Positions 1-8,749 of a stretch of DNA of 64,000 nt are shown in pieces. The notes beneath the pieces are model-generated. The model saw nothing but the letters and a program-made list of their open reading frames with translations. It was not told the origin of the DNA and made no database searches. The position numbers and the translations under genes are program-made. How positions within the stretch are numbered: position 1 is the first letter of the stretch; each line of letters opens with the position of its first letter. Source of the DNA: JAHEJJ01 sp965212205 (GTDB lineage Bacteria; Bacteroidota; Bacteroidia; Flavobacteriales; Flavobacteriaceae); NCBI GenBank assembly GCA_965212205.1, contig CBDBUX010000016.1, positions 62,001 through 126,000 on the forward strand, given 5' to 3'.

Positions 1-108
1 CTCATAGGTGATCACCGATTTACTATTCGATTTGATAAAAAAGGCGGCTGCCCAGAGAACACCCAGACCCAATACTATGATTAATGCGTATTTAACAATT
101 TTATTCAT
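1..108 (-). CDS. HlyD/RND-type membrane-fusion protein, N-terminal 36 residues only
   Basis: Reading leftward from an ATG at 106-108, an open frame of 36 codons runs off the window edge. It begins with a basic MNKIVKY segment followed by a hydrophobic helix of about 18 residues (ALIIVLGLGVLWAAAFF), then a polar stretch ending VITYE. The layout matches the start of the complete membrane-fusion protein at 3435-4547, which also has a single N-terminal helix followed by IVYETEKP. It follows the B-type permease at 146-1408 by 37 bases, just as the other fusion protein follows its own B-type permease. It is therefore probably the periplasmic adaptor of the second half of a duplicated ABC export cassette. 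Only the anchor is visible, so the family call rests on this similarity and on position. Confidence 0.7.
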   Translation of the reverse strand, partial: MNKIVKYALIIVLGLGVLWAAAFFIKSNSKSVITYE

Positions 109-145
109 GGCTCAATTATTTGTCAGTGTTTTTCAATTCCATTTA

Positions 146-1408
146 TTACTCTTCACGCAAAGCGTCTATTGGTTTTATGCTAACAGCCCTTTGGGCGGGA
201 ATAAGACCGATCAGGGTTCCAAGTATCACCATGATCAATAAGGCCCCGATAACAAGAGGTATTGGTAATGTAGGATTGGTATAGGGAAAATCGATACCCT
301 CGGTGGCCGAATTGAGCGCACTCAAAACTATTGCCCCAAGTATTATCCCTACAATTCCGGCAATCATCGTCAGGAAGACCGATTCCAGAATGATCTGCAT
401 ACGCACCTCTCGGGGTGTTGCCCCCAGGGCCCTCCTGATTCCTAATTCCTTGGTCCGTTCTTTAACAGAGATCAGGAGAATATTTCCAATGCCGATTACG
501 CCGGCCAGAATAGTAGCCAGACCAACGATAAGGGATAAAAAGGTGATCCCTTTAGAGAATCCCATGATCCTATTAAAGATCTCTCCCAGATTAAAGGCCC
601 CGAATGCCCTCTCATCTTCAGGGTGTACTTTGTGATTCCTTCTCAGAACAGCTTTTACATCTTTCTCGACCTGGACCACATCAGCATTATCATAGGCAGC
701 AATTGCAAAGAAGTCTACGTTCTCTCCTTTGTTGAATATTTTTCTAAAGGTTGAAAACGGAATAAATATGTCGCCATCGTTCTCAAATGGTGTGGTCTGT
801 GTGAATTTGTGCACCCCAACCACCTGGAAATAAATATCGTCTAACCGTATGTACCCGCCGATAGGATCCTCGTCCTTTTCAAAGAGTTCCTGCTGGGTTC
901 TTTCACCAATGACACACACCTTTCGCGACTGCTTCATATCCTCTTCATTGAAGAATCGGCCATTGTCGTAAATTTTTTTGGTAGCAATTTTAGCATAGAC
1001 CGGGATATAGCCATAAACCGCATAACTGCCCGATTTACCACCTCTTACAGCAGTTGCAGCCGAATCGCCAAATACACCTCTGGCATTGATCGGAGCGATA
1101 TATTGTATCTCGGGTATCTTATTGGCCAGTATTTCTCCATCTCGATATTTTAGCTGAAGGCTTCTGCCCGTTTTATAGCCTGCATAAGGTTTGCTGGTTG
1201 ACTGAGACCACGCAAATAAACTATTCCTCGCAACGGTTTCAAATGATTTTTCAAAACCATTGTCCATTCCCTGCGCCGACCCGGCCAGGGTGATGTAGAT
1301 AAAAATTCCCCAGAGTACACCAATAACCGTGATAATGGTCCGTACTTTGTTTTTTTGTATAGATCCAAAGATTTCTTGCCAGGTATTTCTATCGAAAATG
1401 AATTTCAT
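146..1408 (-). CDS. MacB-like ABC transporter permease, B-type copy 2
   Basis: A 420-residue inner-membrane permease of the MacB_PCD/FtsX class. It has an N-terminal transmembrane helix (about residues 20-43), a large periplasmic domain (about 44-285) and three C-terminal helices. Between helices 2 and 3 lies the characteristic cytoplasmic coupling motif KERTKELGIRRALGATP, and the protein ends in PIDALREE. It belongs with the permease at 4594-5853: both share the GVxWGI helix and a W(S/T)(Q/R)ST(T/S)KxYAG block after it. The start is one base downstream of the stop of the preceding permease, so the two are translationally linked. Such permeases work as dimers with a separate ATPase (here 2629-3342) to move substrates from the periplasm, or in tripartite efflux. 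The substrate is not predictable. Confidence 0.93.
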   Translation of the reverse strand: MKFIFDRNTWQEIFGSIQKNKVRTIITVIGVLWGIFIYITLAGSAQGMDNGFEKSFETVARNSLFAWSQSTSKPYAGYKTGRSLQLKYRDGEILANKIPEIQYIAPINARGVFGDSAATAVRGGKSGSYAVYGYIPVYAKIATKKIYDNGRFFNEEDMKQSRKVCVIGERTQQELFEKDEDPIGGYIRLDDIYFQVVGVHKFTQTTPFENDGDIFIPFSTFRKIFNKGENVDFFAIAAYDNADVVQVEKDVKAVLRRNHKVHPEDERAFGAFNLGEIFNRIMGFSKGITFLSLIVGLATILAGVIGIGNILLISVKERTKELGIRRALGATPREVRMQIILESVFLTMIAGIVGIILGAIVLSALNSATEGIDFPYTNPTLPIPLVIGALLIMVILGTLIGLIPAQRAVSIKPIDALREE

Positions 1409-1409
1409 C

Positions 1410-2639
1410 TTATTCGTCTCTTAAGGCAACAATTGGTTTAATCCGGGCAGCTCTTCTAGCGGGCACATAGCCGGCCAGGGCGCCAAAGAAAATCAAAAGC
1501 AGCGTGGCTAAAATGGCTAGTCCGGTACTGATGTAAGGATTCAATATGAAATAATCTTCCAGGTCGTCTCCCAGGGATCTCAGTATTGCGATTCCTACGA
1601 GCATACCGGTAAAGCCTGAAACAGTGGTAATAAAAACCGATTCGAGCAATATTGTACTTATCACGGCCCTTGGGGTGGCGCCTAAAGCTTTCCTGATTCC
1701 AAGCTCCTTTGTACGCTCCTTTACCACGAAGACCATAATATTGCTTATCCCGATGATGCCGGCAATAATAGTACCGATCGCTACGAAGGTTACGATCAAT
1801 TGCAGCACACCAGCAAATTGTTGATTCTGCTTTAGCTGATCTGCGATATTCCGGATGAATATACCGTTGCGGTCGTCCGGACTGATAAATTTTTTATCCT
1901 TTAAATACTTGTCGATATTATTCTGCAGCGCCATCGCCCCGGCGTATCCGATTTCAGGTTTGAAGCCTACGATGAAAAAGTCTATCTCGTCGGTATTTTT
2001 TTCGATAAGCTGGCGGGTAGTATACGGAATGTATATGCGTCGTTCTTCATCGTCTCCCCCATCGTCCTGGAAAACGCCAACCACCTTAAACACACTGCCG
2101 CCCACATCGATAAATTTCCCCATCGATTCCCGGCCACCAAAGAGATCTTGTTCAACCAAACGCCCAATTACGGCATGTTTAGTCTTGTTTTTTATGTCCT
2201 CCACGTTCAGGAAGCGGCCTTTCATTATGATCGTTTTTTCGGCGAACTGATGGGCCCAGTCTACTGCTCTGGTCTGGTAATTATTTGATTCCTCCTTATA
2301 TTTTACCAGGGCATTCCTTGAAATCCTTGGGGTGGTATATTCCACGAACATCGCAAAGTTCTTTTTGATATCTTCCACATCACTGTTGTCGAATTCAATC
2401 ACTCTTTCAGATTTATACCCTTTATAAGGGATACTTGTCCTACCGGGAAAAAGGAAGATCGTATTGGTGGCATCGTTCTGAAAAAACTTATCGAATGTGT
2501 TGATCAGGCCATTACCCAATCCGTAGAGTGAAACAAATATCAGGATACCCAGAGCCACGGTAAACCCAGACAAAAAAGTCCGAAGCTTGTTTTTCTGGAT
2601 AGTCTCAAATATTTCCTTCCATGTATCTCTACTGAACAT
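1410..2639 (-). CDS. MacB-like ABC transporter permease, A-type copy 2
   Basis: A 409-residue FtsX/MacB_PCD permease with one N-terminal helix after the conserved FSRDTWKEIFETIQKNKLRT leader, a periplasmic domain of roughly 230 residues and three C-terminal helices. The KERTKELGIRKALGATP coupling loop is intact. It resembles the permease at 5865-7109 more than its immediate neighbour: both have SGF/TGL-xVAxGI in helix 1 and a (W/F)PGxTSxxxKG block. Its start overlaps the end of the ATPase gene by 11 bases, and its stop lies one base before the next permease. It probably forms a heterodimer with the product of 146-1408. No signal for substrate specificity is visible. Confidence 0.93.
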   Translation of the reverse strand: MFSRDTWKEIFETIQKNKLRTFLSGFTVALGILIFVSLYGLGNGLINTFDKFFQNDATNTIFLFPGRTSIPYKGYKSERVIEFDNSDVEDIKKNFAMFVEYTTPRISRNALVKYKEESNNYQTRAVDWAHQFAEKTIIMKGRFLNVEDIKNKTKHAVIGRLVEQDLFGGRESMGKFIDVGGSVFKVVGVFQDDGGDDEERRIYIPYTTRQLIEKNTDEIDFFIVGFKPEIGYAGAMALQNNIDKYLKDKKFISPDDRNGIFIRNIADQLKQNQQFAGVLQLIVTFVAIGTIIAGIIGISNIMVFVVKERTKELGIRKALGATPRAVISTILLESVFITTVSGFTGMLVGIAILRSLGDDLEDYFILNPYISTGLAILATLLLIFFGALAGYVPARRAARIKPIVALRDE

Positions 2640-3342
2640 ATTCCGAGGCTCTAACCTGTTTAATTTTTTTATCTTCTTCGATTACGCCATCCTTCAGATA
2701 GATGATGCGTTTACACATATGGGCAATGTCGTTCTCATGTGTTACCACGAGAATGGTATTCCCCTGATCGTTGATTTTCTGAATAACATCCATCACTTCG
2801 TAAGAAGTAGTACTATCCAGAGCCCCTGTAAGCTCATCGGCCAATATTACTTTAGGCTCTGCTGCCATCGCACGTGCAATGGCCACCCTTTGCTTTTGAC
2901 CCCCTGAAAGTTCATTAGGGAGGTGATGCGACCATTCTTTAAGGCCCACCAACTCGAGATATTTTAACGCTTTACGATGCCGTTCTTTTCGGCTTACCCC
3001 CTGGTAATATAGCGGCAGGGTAACATTCTCTAACGCGCTCTTATAGTTGATCAGGTTAAAAGACTGAAAAATAAATCCCAGAAACTTGTTTCTGTATTTT
3101 GCGGCTTTAGTCTCGTTCAGGTTTTTTATCAGCTTTCCATCGAGAAGGTATTGACCAGAATCGGCCACATCGAGCAGTCCCAGGATATTGAGAAGTGTAG
3201 ACTTACCCGATCCTGAAGAGCCCATAATCGCTACAAGTTCACCTTCTTCGGCAGAAAAATCGATCCCCTTTAATACGTGAAGGGAATTCTTTCCCATCTG
3301 ATATGACTTATGCAGGTCTTTGATTTCAATCATTGTTGCCAT
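2629..3342 (-). CDS. ABC transporter ATP-binding protein (MacB/LolD type)
   Basis: A 237-residue cytoplasmic ATPase with all nucleotide-binding motifs: Walker A GSSGSGKST (41-49), Q-loop FQSFNL, signature LSGGQ (145-149), Walker B VILADE (165-170) and switch histidine in VVTHEND (H202). It belongs to the MacB/LolD/FtsE group that drives FtsX-type permeases. It is the only ATPase visible in a cluster with four permeases. After Walker B the usual ADEPTGALD reads ADELTGALD, a Pro-to-Leu change at the position next to the catalytic Glu; the effect is unknown. A second possible start lies three codons in. The gene follows the membrane-fusion protein at 3435-4547 and overlaps the next permease, so it is clearly in the same operon. 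Confidence 0.95.
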   Translation of the reverse strand: MATMIEIKDLHKSYQMGKNSLHVLKGIDFSAEEGELVAIMGSSGSGKSTLLNILGLLDVADSGQYLLDGKLIKNLNETKAAKYRNKFLGFIFQSFNLINYKSALENVTLPLYYQGVSRKERHRKALKYLELVGLKEWSHHLPNELSGGQKQRVAIARAMAAEPKVILADELTGALDSTTSYEVMDVIQKINDQGNTILVVTHENDIAHMCKRIIYLKDGVIEEDKKIKQVRASEYVQ

Positions 3343-3434
3343 AGTTGAATTTTATGGTTTTTTCAGTCCCGGTAATAGGACATCTAATTTGTTAAAATGT
3401 TACAAAAGTTGTGCGACTTTTTATTCCAATAAAG

Positions 3435-4547
3435 CTATCCCCCGATCTCATCCGATTCAATCTCGTTCCAGACTTTGATGTCATCGTCTGTTTCCAAACC
3501 AGATTTTACCTCTACGAAGATACCATCGCTAATACCCAGTTCAACATCTCTGCGTTCGAATTGCTGCTCGCCTGTGGCTACTTCCACAAAAGGCTTTTTA
3601 GTATCAGGATCGAATTGGACCAGGGCTTCCTTCAAAGCCAGAACACTATCTGCCCGGTCTAAAATAATGGAAGCATTAGCACTCAAACCTGCCCTGATAA
3701 AAATGGAATCGGCCTTGGTTAAGGTTCCTTTGATCTCGAATTGGATCGCCCCGTTCTCTTCATTGCCCTTTGGGGCAATATAGTCTAGAATGGCGTCGAA
3801 AACCTGATCTTCGAGGGCTCCAACGGTGATCTCGAGCGGCAGGTTTTCTTTTATCTTCCCTACTTCAGATTCATCGACCTTTCCTTCAAAAATCATTTTT
3901 TCCACATCAGCTACCGCAGCAATGGTGGTTCCTTCGTTAAAATTATTGCTTTCAATCACCTGATTTCCGACCTCTACTGGTACTTCGAGCACCATTCCTG
4001 TTACGGTTGAGCGAATCAATGTATTTGCTGCACTGCTGAGACCACGGGTAGTACCCGTTTTTACGATATCGTAACGCTTATTGGCAGCCTGGTAGGATTG
4101 TTTTGCCTGATCGTGGCTTACCTGTGCTCTTTCGAGATCTACTTGTGAAATAACCCCCTTATCGAACAGGCTTTTTTGCCTGTCAAAATTTCGTCTTTGG
4201 TCGTCGAGGTTAATCTTGGCCTCATCGATGTCGTTCCTTGCATCATTCAGGGCGTTAAGATTTGGTACAACACGGATCTTGGCCAGCAAATCACCGGTGG
4301 TTACATAGTCTCCTCCTTCTACATATATCTCTTCGATAACCCCAGAAATGTTGGGTTTGATCAGCACTTCTTCGAGCGGTAAAATACTTCCCGTAGCTAC
4401 AGCTTTTTTAATAATAGTCTGTTTGCTGGGCTTTTCGGTTTCATAGACGATAGGATCCTCAGCATTTTTCTGGTAGAGGTATACCATCGAAAAGCCAAAG
4501 GCTATAACTATAATAATCAGGATGATGACAGTAATCGATTTTTTCAT
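3435..4547 (-). CDS. Periplasmic adaptor (membrane-fusion protein) of an ABC exporter
   Basis: A 370-residue HlyD/MacA-like adaptor with one N-terminal membrane helix (about 5-26), then a split biotinyl/lipoyl-like domain (first half near LPLEEVLIKPNISGVIEEIYV, cut by the usual VxxGDYVTTGDLL motif). A helical hairpin follows at about 95-165 (DEAKINLDDQRRNFDRQKSL and ERAQVSHDQAKQSYQAANKR), then the second lipoyl half (IRSTVTGMVLEVPVEVGNQV) and a beta-barrel plus membrane-proximal domain. It should bridge the inner-membrane permeases to a TolC-type outer-membrane channel; no such channel gene is in the window. It sits between the first A-B permease pair and the ATPase gene. Confidence 0.92.
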   Translation of the reverse strand: MKKSITVIILIIIVIAFGFSMVYLYQKNAEDPIVYETEKPSKQTIIKKAVATGSILPLEEVLIKPNISGVIEEIYVEGGDYVTTGDLLAKIRVVPNLNALNDARNDIDEAKINLDDQRRNFDRQKSLFDKGVISQVDLERAQVSHDQAKQSYQAANKRYDIVKTGTTRGLSSAANTLIRSTVTGMVLEVPVEVGNQVIESNNFNEGTTIAAVADVEKMIFEGKVDESEVGKIKENLPLEITVGALEDQVFDAILDYIAPKGNEENGAIQFEIKGTLTKADSIFIRAGLSANASIILDRADSVLALKEALVQFDPDTKKPFVEVATGEQQFERRDVELGISDGIFVEVKSGLETDDDIKVWNEIESDEIGG

Positions 4548-4593
4548 GGCTAATGCTTTCTATTGATTGATGTATTTAGATCTCTTTTATATT

Positions 4594-5853
4594 TTATTCT
4601 GTTCTGAGCGCTTCTATAGGTCTAACCCGGATAGCGCTCTGGGCTGGTATAAATCCGGCCAGTAGTCCAGAAATAATCAGTATCACCAGGGCAATGCTAA
4701 CCACACCCAGGCTAACTGAGGGGTTGAGGAACATATCTACAGGGCCGTTGGCATCGAGTAGCGCATTAACCCCATAAATGAACAATGCTCCCATCACGAT
4801 ACCCGCCATTCCCGAAATTATGGTAAGGAAAATCGATTCGAGTAATATTTGTTTTTTGATAGACCATGGATCTTCCCCGAGTGCCCTTCGTATCCCAATT
4901 TCTTTGGTGCGTTCTTTAACCACGATCAGCATGATATTACTCACACCAATAATTCCTGATAATAAAACTAATACACCAACGAAATAGGCGATAAATCCCA
5001 TAGCACCAAATAGGCTTTCCACCCTGTTGTACTGTTCATAGAGATCGAAAAATCCAATGGCTCTGTTGTCCTCGGGATGAACTTTATGTTTTTCCTTCAT
5101 CGAGCTGATGATCTTGTCTTTTAGTCCGGTTATGGAATGTCCATCATTAGCGGTGATGGCCATCCAACCCACATCCTCTCCCCGGTTAAAAGCCTGTGAG
5201 AAAGTAGTGAAGGGTACAAATATTTCCTTCTGAGCTTCTTCACCGTCATCGCCGGTATTATTCTTCTTATAAGTGCCTACCACCATAAAATTTACGCCCT
5301 GGATTTTGATATAGGTGCCCAATACTTCTTCATCTATATCATAAAGATCATTACGAACCCCACGGCCTATTATGGCTATTTTTCTCTTCTCACGTATATC
5401 GTTCTGATTTAGAAACCTGCCAGAGGTGATGGTCATGGGATCCTGGTTGATAATTTGCGGATAGTCTCCATAGATATTGTAGGCACCGGTATTGATGCCG
5501 CGTACTACATTACTACCACCGCGGAAACCTCCTAACCGGTTTCTCGGTGAAATAAACCTAAGATTGGGGATAGTTTCTCGTATGGTCTGCACGTCCTGAA
5601 TCTTAAATTCAAATTCGCGGTCTTTGGGAAGTCCTGCATAAGCTTTAGTAGTACTTCTGGTCCACATGAACATGGTATTGGTAGCAATATCACCAAAATC
5701 GGCTTTGATTCCATTTTCAAGTCCTTTGCCTGCAGCCAGGAGAATAATAAGGATCAATATACCCCAGAATACGCCGAAAGCCGTAAGTACTGTCCTGAAC
5801 AAATTGGTGGTAAGTACTTCTAAAATTTCTTTCCAACGATCCCTGTTAAACAT
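4594..5853 (-). CDS. MacB-like ABC transporter permease, B-type copy 1
   Basis: A 419-residue FtsX/MacB_PCD permease. An upstream in-frame ATG at 5911-5913 would add 20 residues but would overlap the preceding gene; I chose the ATG at 5851-5853 because it gives the MFNRDRWKEI start shared by the four permeases of the cluster and leaves 11 bases after the previous stop. One N-terminal helix, a periplasmic domain and three C-terminal helices are present, with KERTKEIGIRRALGEDP as the coupling loop (the usual GATP is GEDP here). It pairs by sequence with the permease at 146-1408, and by position with the A-type permease just upstream. Confidence 0.93.
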   Translation of the reverse strand: MFNRDRWKEILEVLTTNLFRTVLTAFGVFWGILILIILLAAGKGLENGIKADFGDIATNTMFMWTRSTTKAYAGLPKDREFEFKIQDVQTIRETIPNLRFISPRNRLGGFRGGSNVVRGINTGAYNIYGDYPQIINQDPMTITSGRFLNQNDIREKRKIAIIGRGVRNDLYDIDEEVLGTYIKIQGVNFMVVGTYKKNNTGDDGEEAQKEIFVPFTTFSQAFNRGEDVGWMAITANDGHSITGLKDKIISSMKEKHKVHPEDNRAIGFFDLYEQYNRVESLFGAMGFIAYFVGVLVLLSGIIGVSNIMLIVVKERTKEIGIRRALGEDPWSIKKQILLESIFLTIISGMAGIVMGALFIYGVNALLDANGPVDMFLNPSVSLGVVSIALVILIISGLLAGFIPAQSAIRVRPIEALRTE

Positions 5854-5864
5854 CTCTTTAAAGT

Positions 5865-7109
5865 TTATTCGTCCCTTAAGGCATCTATAGTATGTATCCT
5901 GGCAGCACGCCACGCAGGAAAAAAGCCTGCAATGGTACCTGCCAGAATAAGCACAAAAACGGTAGATATGGCAACGGTGAAATTCACCGAAGGATTCACT
6001 ACATAATCGACCTCAACATGAGGCCCTATAAGTTCTAAGAGCCCCATACTAAAAATTAGTCCCGCAAAACCTGAAATGGCCGTAACAAAAATCGACTCGT
6101 GCAGGATCATTCCCACTATAGCCCAAGGTTTTGCTCCCAGAGCTTTTCTGATACCGATCTCACGAGTGCGTTCTTTGACAACGATCAACATAATATTACT
6201 CACCCCAACGACCCCAGCGATTATGGTACATATCCCTACAAACCAAAAGAAGAATTTTATATTACCGGTAAGCCCGTAATAACGTTTTGCTTCCTCTAAA
6301 GCACTCCACACATTCAGGGCACTGGTATCATCGGGGGCTACGATATGGGCCTGCTGTAAATAGGTTTGCAGGTCTTCTTTAAAAGCAATAGCCTGGGCGG
6401 CCGCCTGGTCGAAGTTTTCTACAGGAGGCAGGGTGTATGACATATTATTAATGCGGTCTCCCCCGTTAAATACTCTTTGCGCTGTCGTGATAGGGATATA
6501 TATACGTTCTTCTTCGCGCTCTTCCTGTTCGTGGAAAAAGCCTATGATCTTAAATGGTATCCCTGAGATCTCTATAAAATCGCCAAGAGGGTTTTCCACG
6601 TGATTAAAAACATCTCTTTTTATTTTATTCCCCAGCACAACTACCTTGGCAGTCTTCATTTCATCGCTATAATTAATGAACCGGCCTTCCGACATTTTGC
6701 AGTTTTCAATCTGCTGGAATTGGTACGATACTCCCTGAACACTATAAACAAGGGCCTCATTACCATAGTTCACGGAAATATCCCGGACAAAAATCCGAGG
6801 GGATTTATACTCGATCTCCTCCTTAAAAAGCTCAGCAGATTTATAGTAATTCTCGTTTCGAAGTTGAATTCTTCTGCCCGGATTAAGGCCCTTGAACTCT
6901 TTGGAAGTAACGCCCGGCCAAACCCAGACACTGGTCGCAGCATCCTGCTGAAATTCGTGGGCAATGCCATTCTGCATTCCCTGGCCAAAGCCCAGTAAAA
7001 TAACAAGAATAAATATCCCGGAGGCTACAGAAAGCCCCGTGAGAAAAGTGCGCAATTTGTTTTTACGGATGGTGTCGAATATCTCCTGCCATCTTTCAAT
7101 ATCAAACAT
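5865..7109 (-). CDS. MacB-like ABC transporter permease, A-type copy 1
   Basis: A 414-residue FtsX/MacB_PCD permease, first gene of the export cluster. An ATG at 7167-7169 would extend it by 20 residues (MLRVLFKY...), but the ATG at 7107-7109 gives MFDIERWQEI, aligned with the other three permeases, and is preferred. The protein has a TGLSVASGI first helix, a soluble middle domain, and three C-terminal helices around KERTREIGIRKALGAKP. It is closer to 1410-2639 than to its neighbour. The 105 bases upstream carry no TAnnTTTG box that I can see, so the cluster promoter is not located; transcription might continue from the oxidase-assembly genes. Confidence 0.93.
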   Translation of the reverse strand: MFDIERWQEIFDTIRKNKLRTFLTGLSVASGIFILVILLGFGQGMQNGIAHEFQQDAATSVWVWPGVTSKEFKGLNPGRRIQLRNENYYKSAELFKEEIEYKSPRIFVRDISVNYGNEALVYSVQGVSYQFQQIENCKMSEGRFINYSDEMKTAKVVVLGNKIKRDVFNHVENPLGDFIEISGIPFKIIGFFHEQEEREEERIYIPITTAQRVFNGGDRINNMSYTLPPVENFDQAAAQAIAFKEDLQTYLQQAHIVAPDDTSALNVWSALEEAKRYYGLTGNIKFFFWFVGICTIIAGVVGVSNIMLIVVKERTREIGIRKALGAKPWAIVGMILHESIFVTAISGFAGLIFSMGLLELIGPHVEVDYVVNPSVNFTVAISTVFVLILAGTIAGFFPAWRAARIHTIDALRDE

Positions 7110-7214
7110 CGGGTTGGTAACTTGTTGATTGATGAATGCTGTAACGTACTTAAATAAGACTCTGAGCAACCGGAATTGTTACACTTTACAGTATTAAAAA
7201 GTGTTAAAAATAGC

Positions 7215-7496
7215 CTAAGCGGGCTTGCTCTTCAATTTTCGGTAAACAAAGTAGAAAAGAAATGCCACCAGAATGTACGGAATGGCCATCAGGTAAACGA
7301 TTCCGTCGTTAATTCCCTCGGCCATCGAATTCTCACCCGAACTTTCCAATACCGCCCGGCACATCGCACATTGAGCAGAAGCTTCCATTGGGAAAAACAG
7401 CATGAAGATTATCCCAATAATGGCAACAGATTTGGAAGTCTGTACTGCCCAAAATTTTATACGATATAAGATGTTTTTCTTTCCGTCAATACGCAT
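7215..7496 (-). CDS. Small CxxC membrane protein of the oxidase-assembly cluster
   Basis: A 93-residue protein with a hydrophobic segment at about 22-40 ending in ASAQ, which could be a signal peptide or a helix. A CAMC motif (C43 and C46) lies immediately after it, then a second helix at about 67-86 and a basic tail. The start overlaps the end of the DUF420 gene by 11 bases, so it is the last gene of the Sco-DUF420 group. Two cysteines facing the periplasm next to Sco suggest metal or thiol-disulfide handling during oxidase assembly; that is inference from context. I do not recognise a named family. Confidence 0.8.
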   Translation of the reverse strand: MRIDGKKNILYRIKFWAVQTSKSVAIIGIIFMLFFPMEASAQCAMCRAVLESSGENSMAEGINDGIVYLMAIPYILVAFLFYFVYRKLKSKPA

Positions 7497-8016
7497 AATA
7501 TGGAGATATCATTACATATACAACTACGCCTGAAACGGCCACATAAAGCCAAATGGGAAAAGTGATTTTTGCCAGTTTCCTATGCGATTCAAATTTTTTT
7601 AAATAAGCTCGGGCATAAGTCTTTAACACCAGCGGTATAATGACAATCGACAAAGCAATGTGAGATATCAGGATAAAGAAATAAAGATATCGCAAAACTC
7701 CCTGCCCTCCGTAAGGTGTAGCATCAGATGTCATATGGTAGGCCACGTACATCAGCAAAAATAAAAGAGACAACAAGATGCAAGTCGTCATGAGATTCTG
7801 ATGCAATTGTCTTTTGCCGTTTTTTATAGCCCAAACGGCCACGATCAATAATAGAGCAGTAAACGCATTTATACTGGCATACACAGGAGGTAGAAAATAG
7901 AGTGGATCAACATTCGGGAGTTTTACCCCAAATAGCAAGACTACCACCAACGGAACGATGATCGAGATCGCCGTGATCCAGCGGTTAAAATCCTTTTCCC
8001 GTCGTTCTTTATCCAT
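7486..8016 (-). CDS. DUF420 family membrane protein
   Basis: A 176-residue polytopic protein with about five membrane helices, starting with a cytoplasmic KERREKDFNRW leader. Conserved-looking features of the DUF420 family are visible: NGKRQLHQNLM between helices 2 and 3, and histidines in YVAYH and ISHIALS. DUF420 proteins include CtaM of Gram-positive bacteria, needed for making heme-A type oxidases; a similar assembly role is likely because the gene follows sco by 4 bases and lies near both subunit III genes. The exact biochemical function is not established. Confidence 0.88.
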   Translation of the reverse strand: MDKERREKDFNRWITAISIIVPLVVVLLFGVKLPNVDPLYFLPPVYASINAFTALLLIVAVWAIKNGKRQLHQNLMTTCILLSLLFLLMYVAYHMTSDATPYGGQGVLRYLYFFILISHIALSIVIIPLVLKTYARAYLKKFESHRKLAKITFPIWLYVAVSGVVVYVMISPYYAY

Positions 8017-8020
8017 CTCT

Positions 8021-8749
8021 TTATTCCTTCAACAACTTCCTGATATCTTCTTTAAGCATGCCTATCTGTTGGGTTTCTCCTTCTGCATTTATTTTCTGTT
8101 CTTCTGAGATAGTCCCCCTGTAATAGATGATAGGGTTGCCAAAATCATCGAGCCGACTTCTAATATACCCTTGTTTATCGATCAGTGCAAACAACCCTGA
8201 ATGTTCGAACCCACCGGGTGCCTGATCATCTTTTGCCGCATAAATATTAAAGCCGGTATTGGCGAGGTCGTAGACTTGTTCCAGATCGCCGGTGAGCAAA
8301 TGCCAATCCATATCGGAAATACCATAGCTTTCCGCATATTGTTTTAAAACCCCCGGGGTATCGTGTTGCGGATTGATCGTAAATGACGCCAGTCCGAAAT
8401 TCTCGAATTCCCTGAACTCTTCTTGCAGCTCCACCAGGTTTCTGCTCATCAGCGGACAAATACTGGGACAGGTTGTAAAGAAAAAATCGACCACAAATAC
8501 TTTGCCCTTATAGTCTTCATTGGAAATAACCAAACTATCCTGATTGATAAAGGTAAAATCAGGCACTTTTCGTCTTTCCCCATTGAGGGTGATGTAAGCC
8601 AGCTTTTCAGACGATTCCAGTTGATGCATCCTGTTCTCGTCCAGGACCTCCTTCTGGCTAATCCTATTGATAATTTTTGGAATAAATATGATGCCAAAAA
8701 CCAGTACTACCAGTGAAACCCATACATATGTATACTTATTCTTTTTCAT
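8021..8749 (-). CDS. Sco family copper chaperone for cytochrome oxidase
   Basis: A 242-residue SCO1/SenC protein with an N-terminal membrane anchor (about 8-25) and a periplasmic thioredoxin fold. The copper-binding CPSIC motif (C94 and C98) follows FFFTT, and the distal histidine ligand is in GGFEHSGLF (H183). The family delivers copper to, or reduces, the CuA site of oxidase subunit II, whose gene is at 43006-44064. The start overlaps the preceding gene by four bases (ATGA), so translation is coupled to the Sco-like protein upstream. Confidence 0.95.
   Translation of the reverse strand: MKKNKYTYVWVSLVVLVFGIIFIPKIINRISQKEVLDENRMHQLESSEKLAYITLNGERRKVPDFTFINQDSLVISNEDYKGKVFVVDFFFTTCPSICPLMSRNLVELQEEFREFENFGLASFTINPQHDTPGVLKQYAESYGISDMDWHLLTGDLEQVYDLANTGFNIYAAKDDQAPGGFEHSGLFALIDKQGYIRSRLDDFGNPIIYYRGTISEEQKINAEGETQQIGMLKEDIRKLLKE

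Noticed and set aside
7166..7204. ACACTTT / AAAGTGT inverted repeat between the CxxC gene and the first permease
   Set aside because: Seven AT-rich pairs with the T-run inside the loop instead of after it; weak as a terminator.
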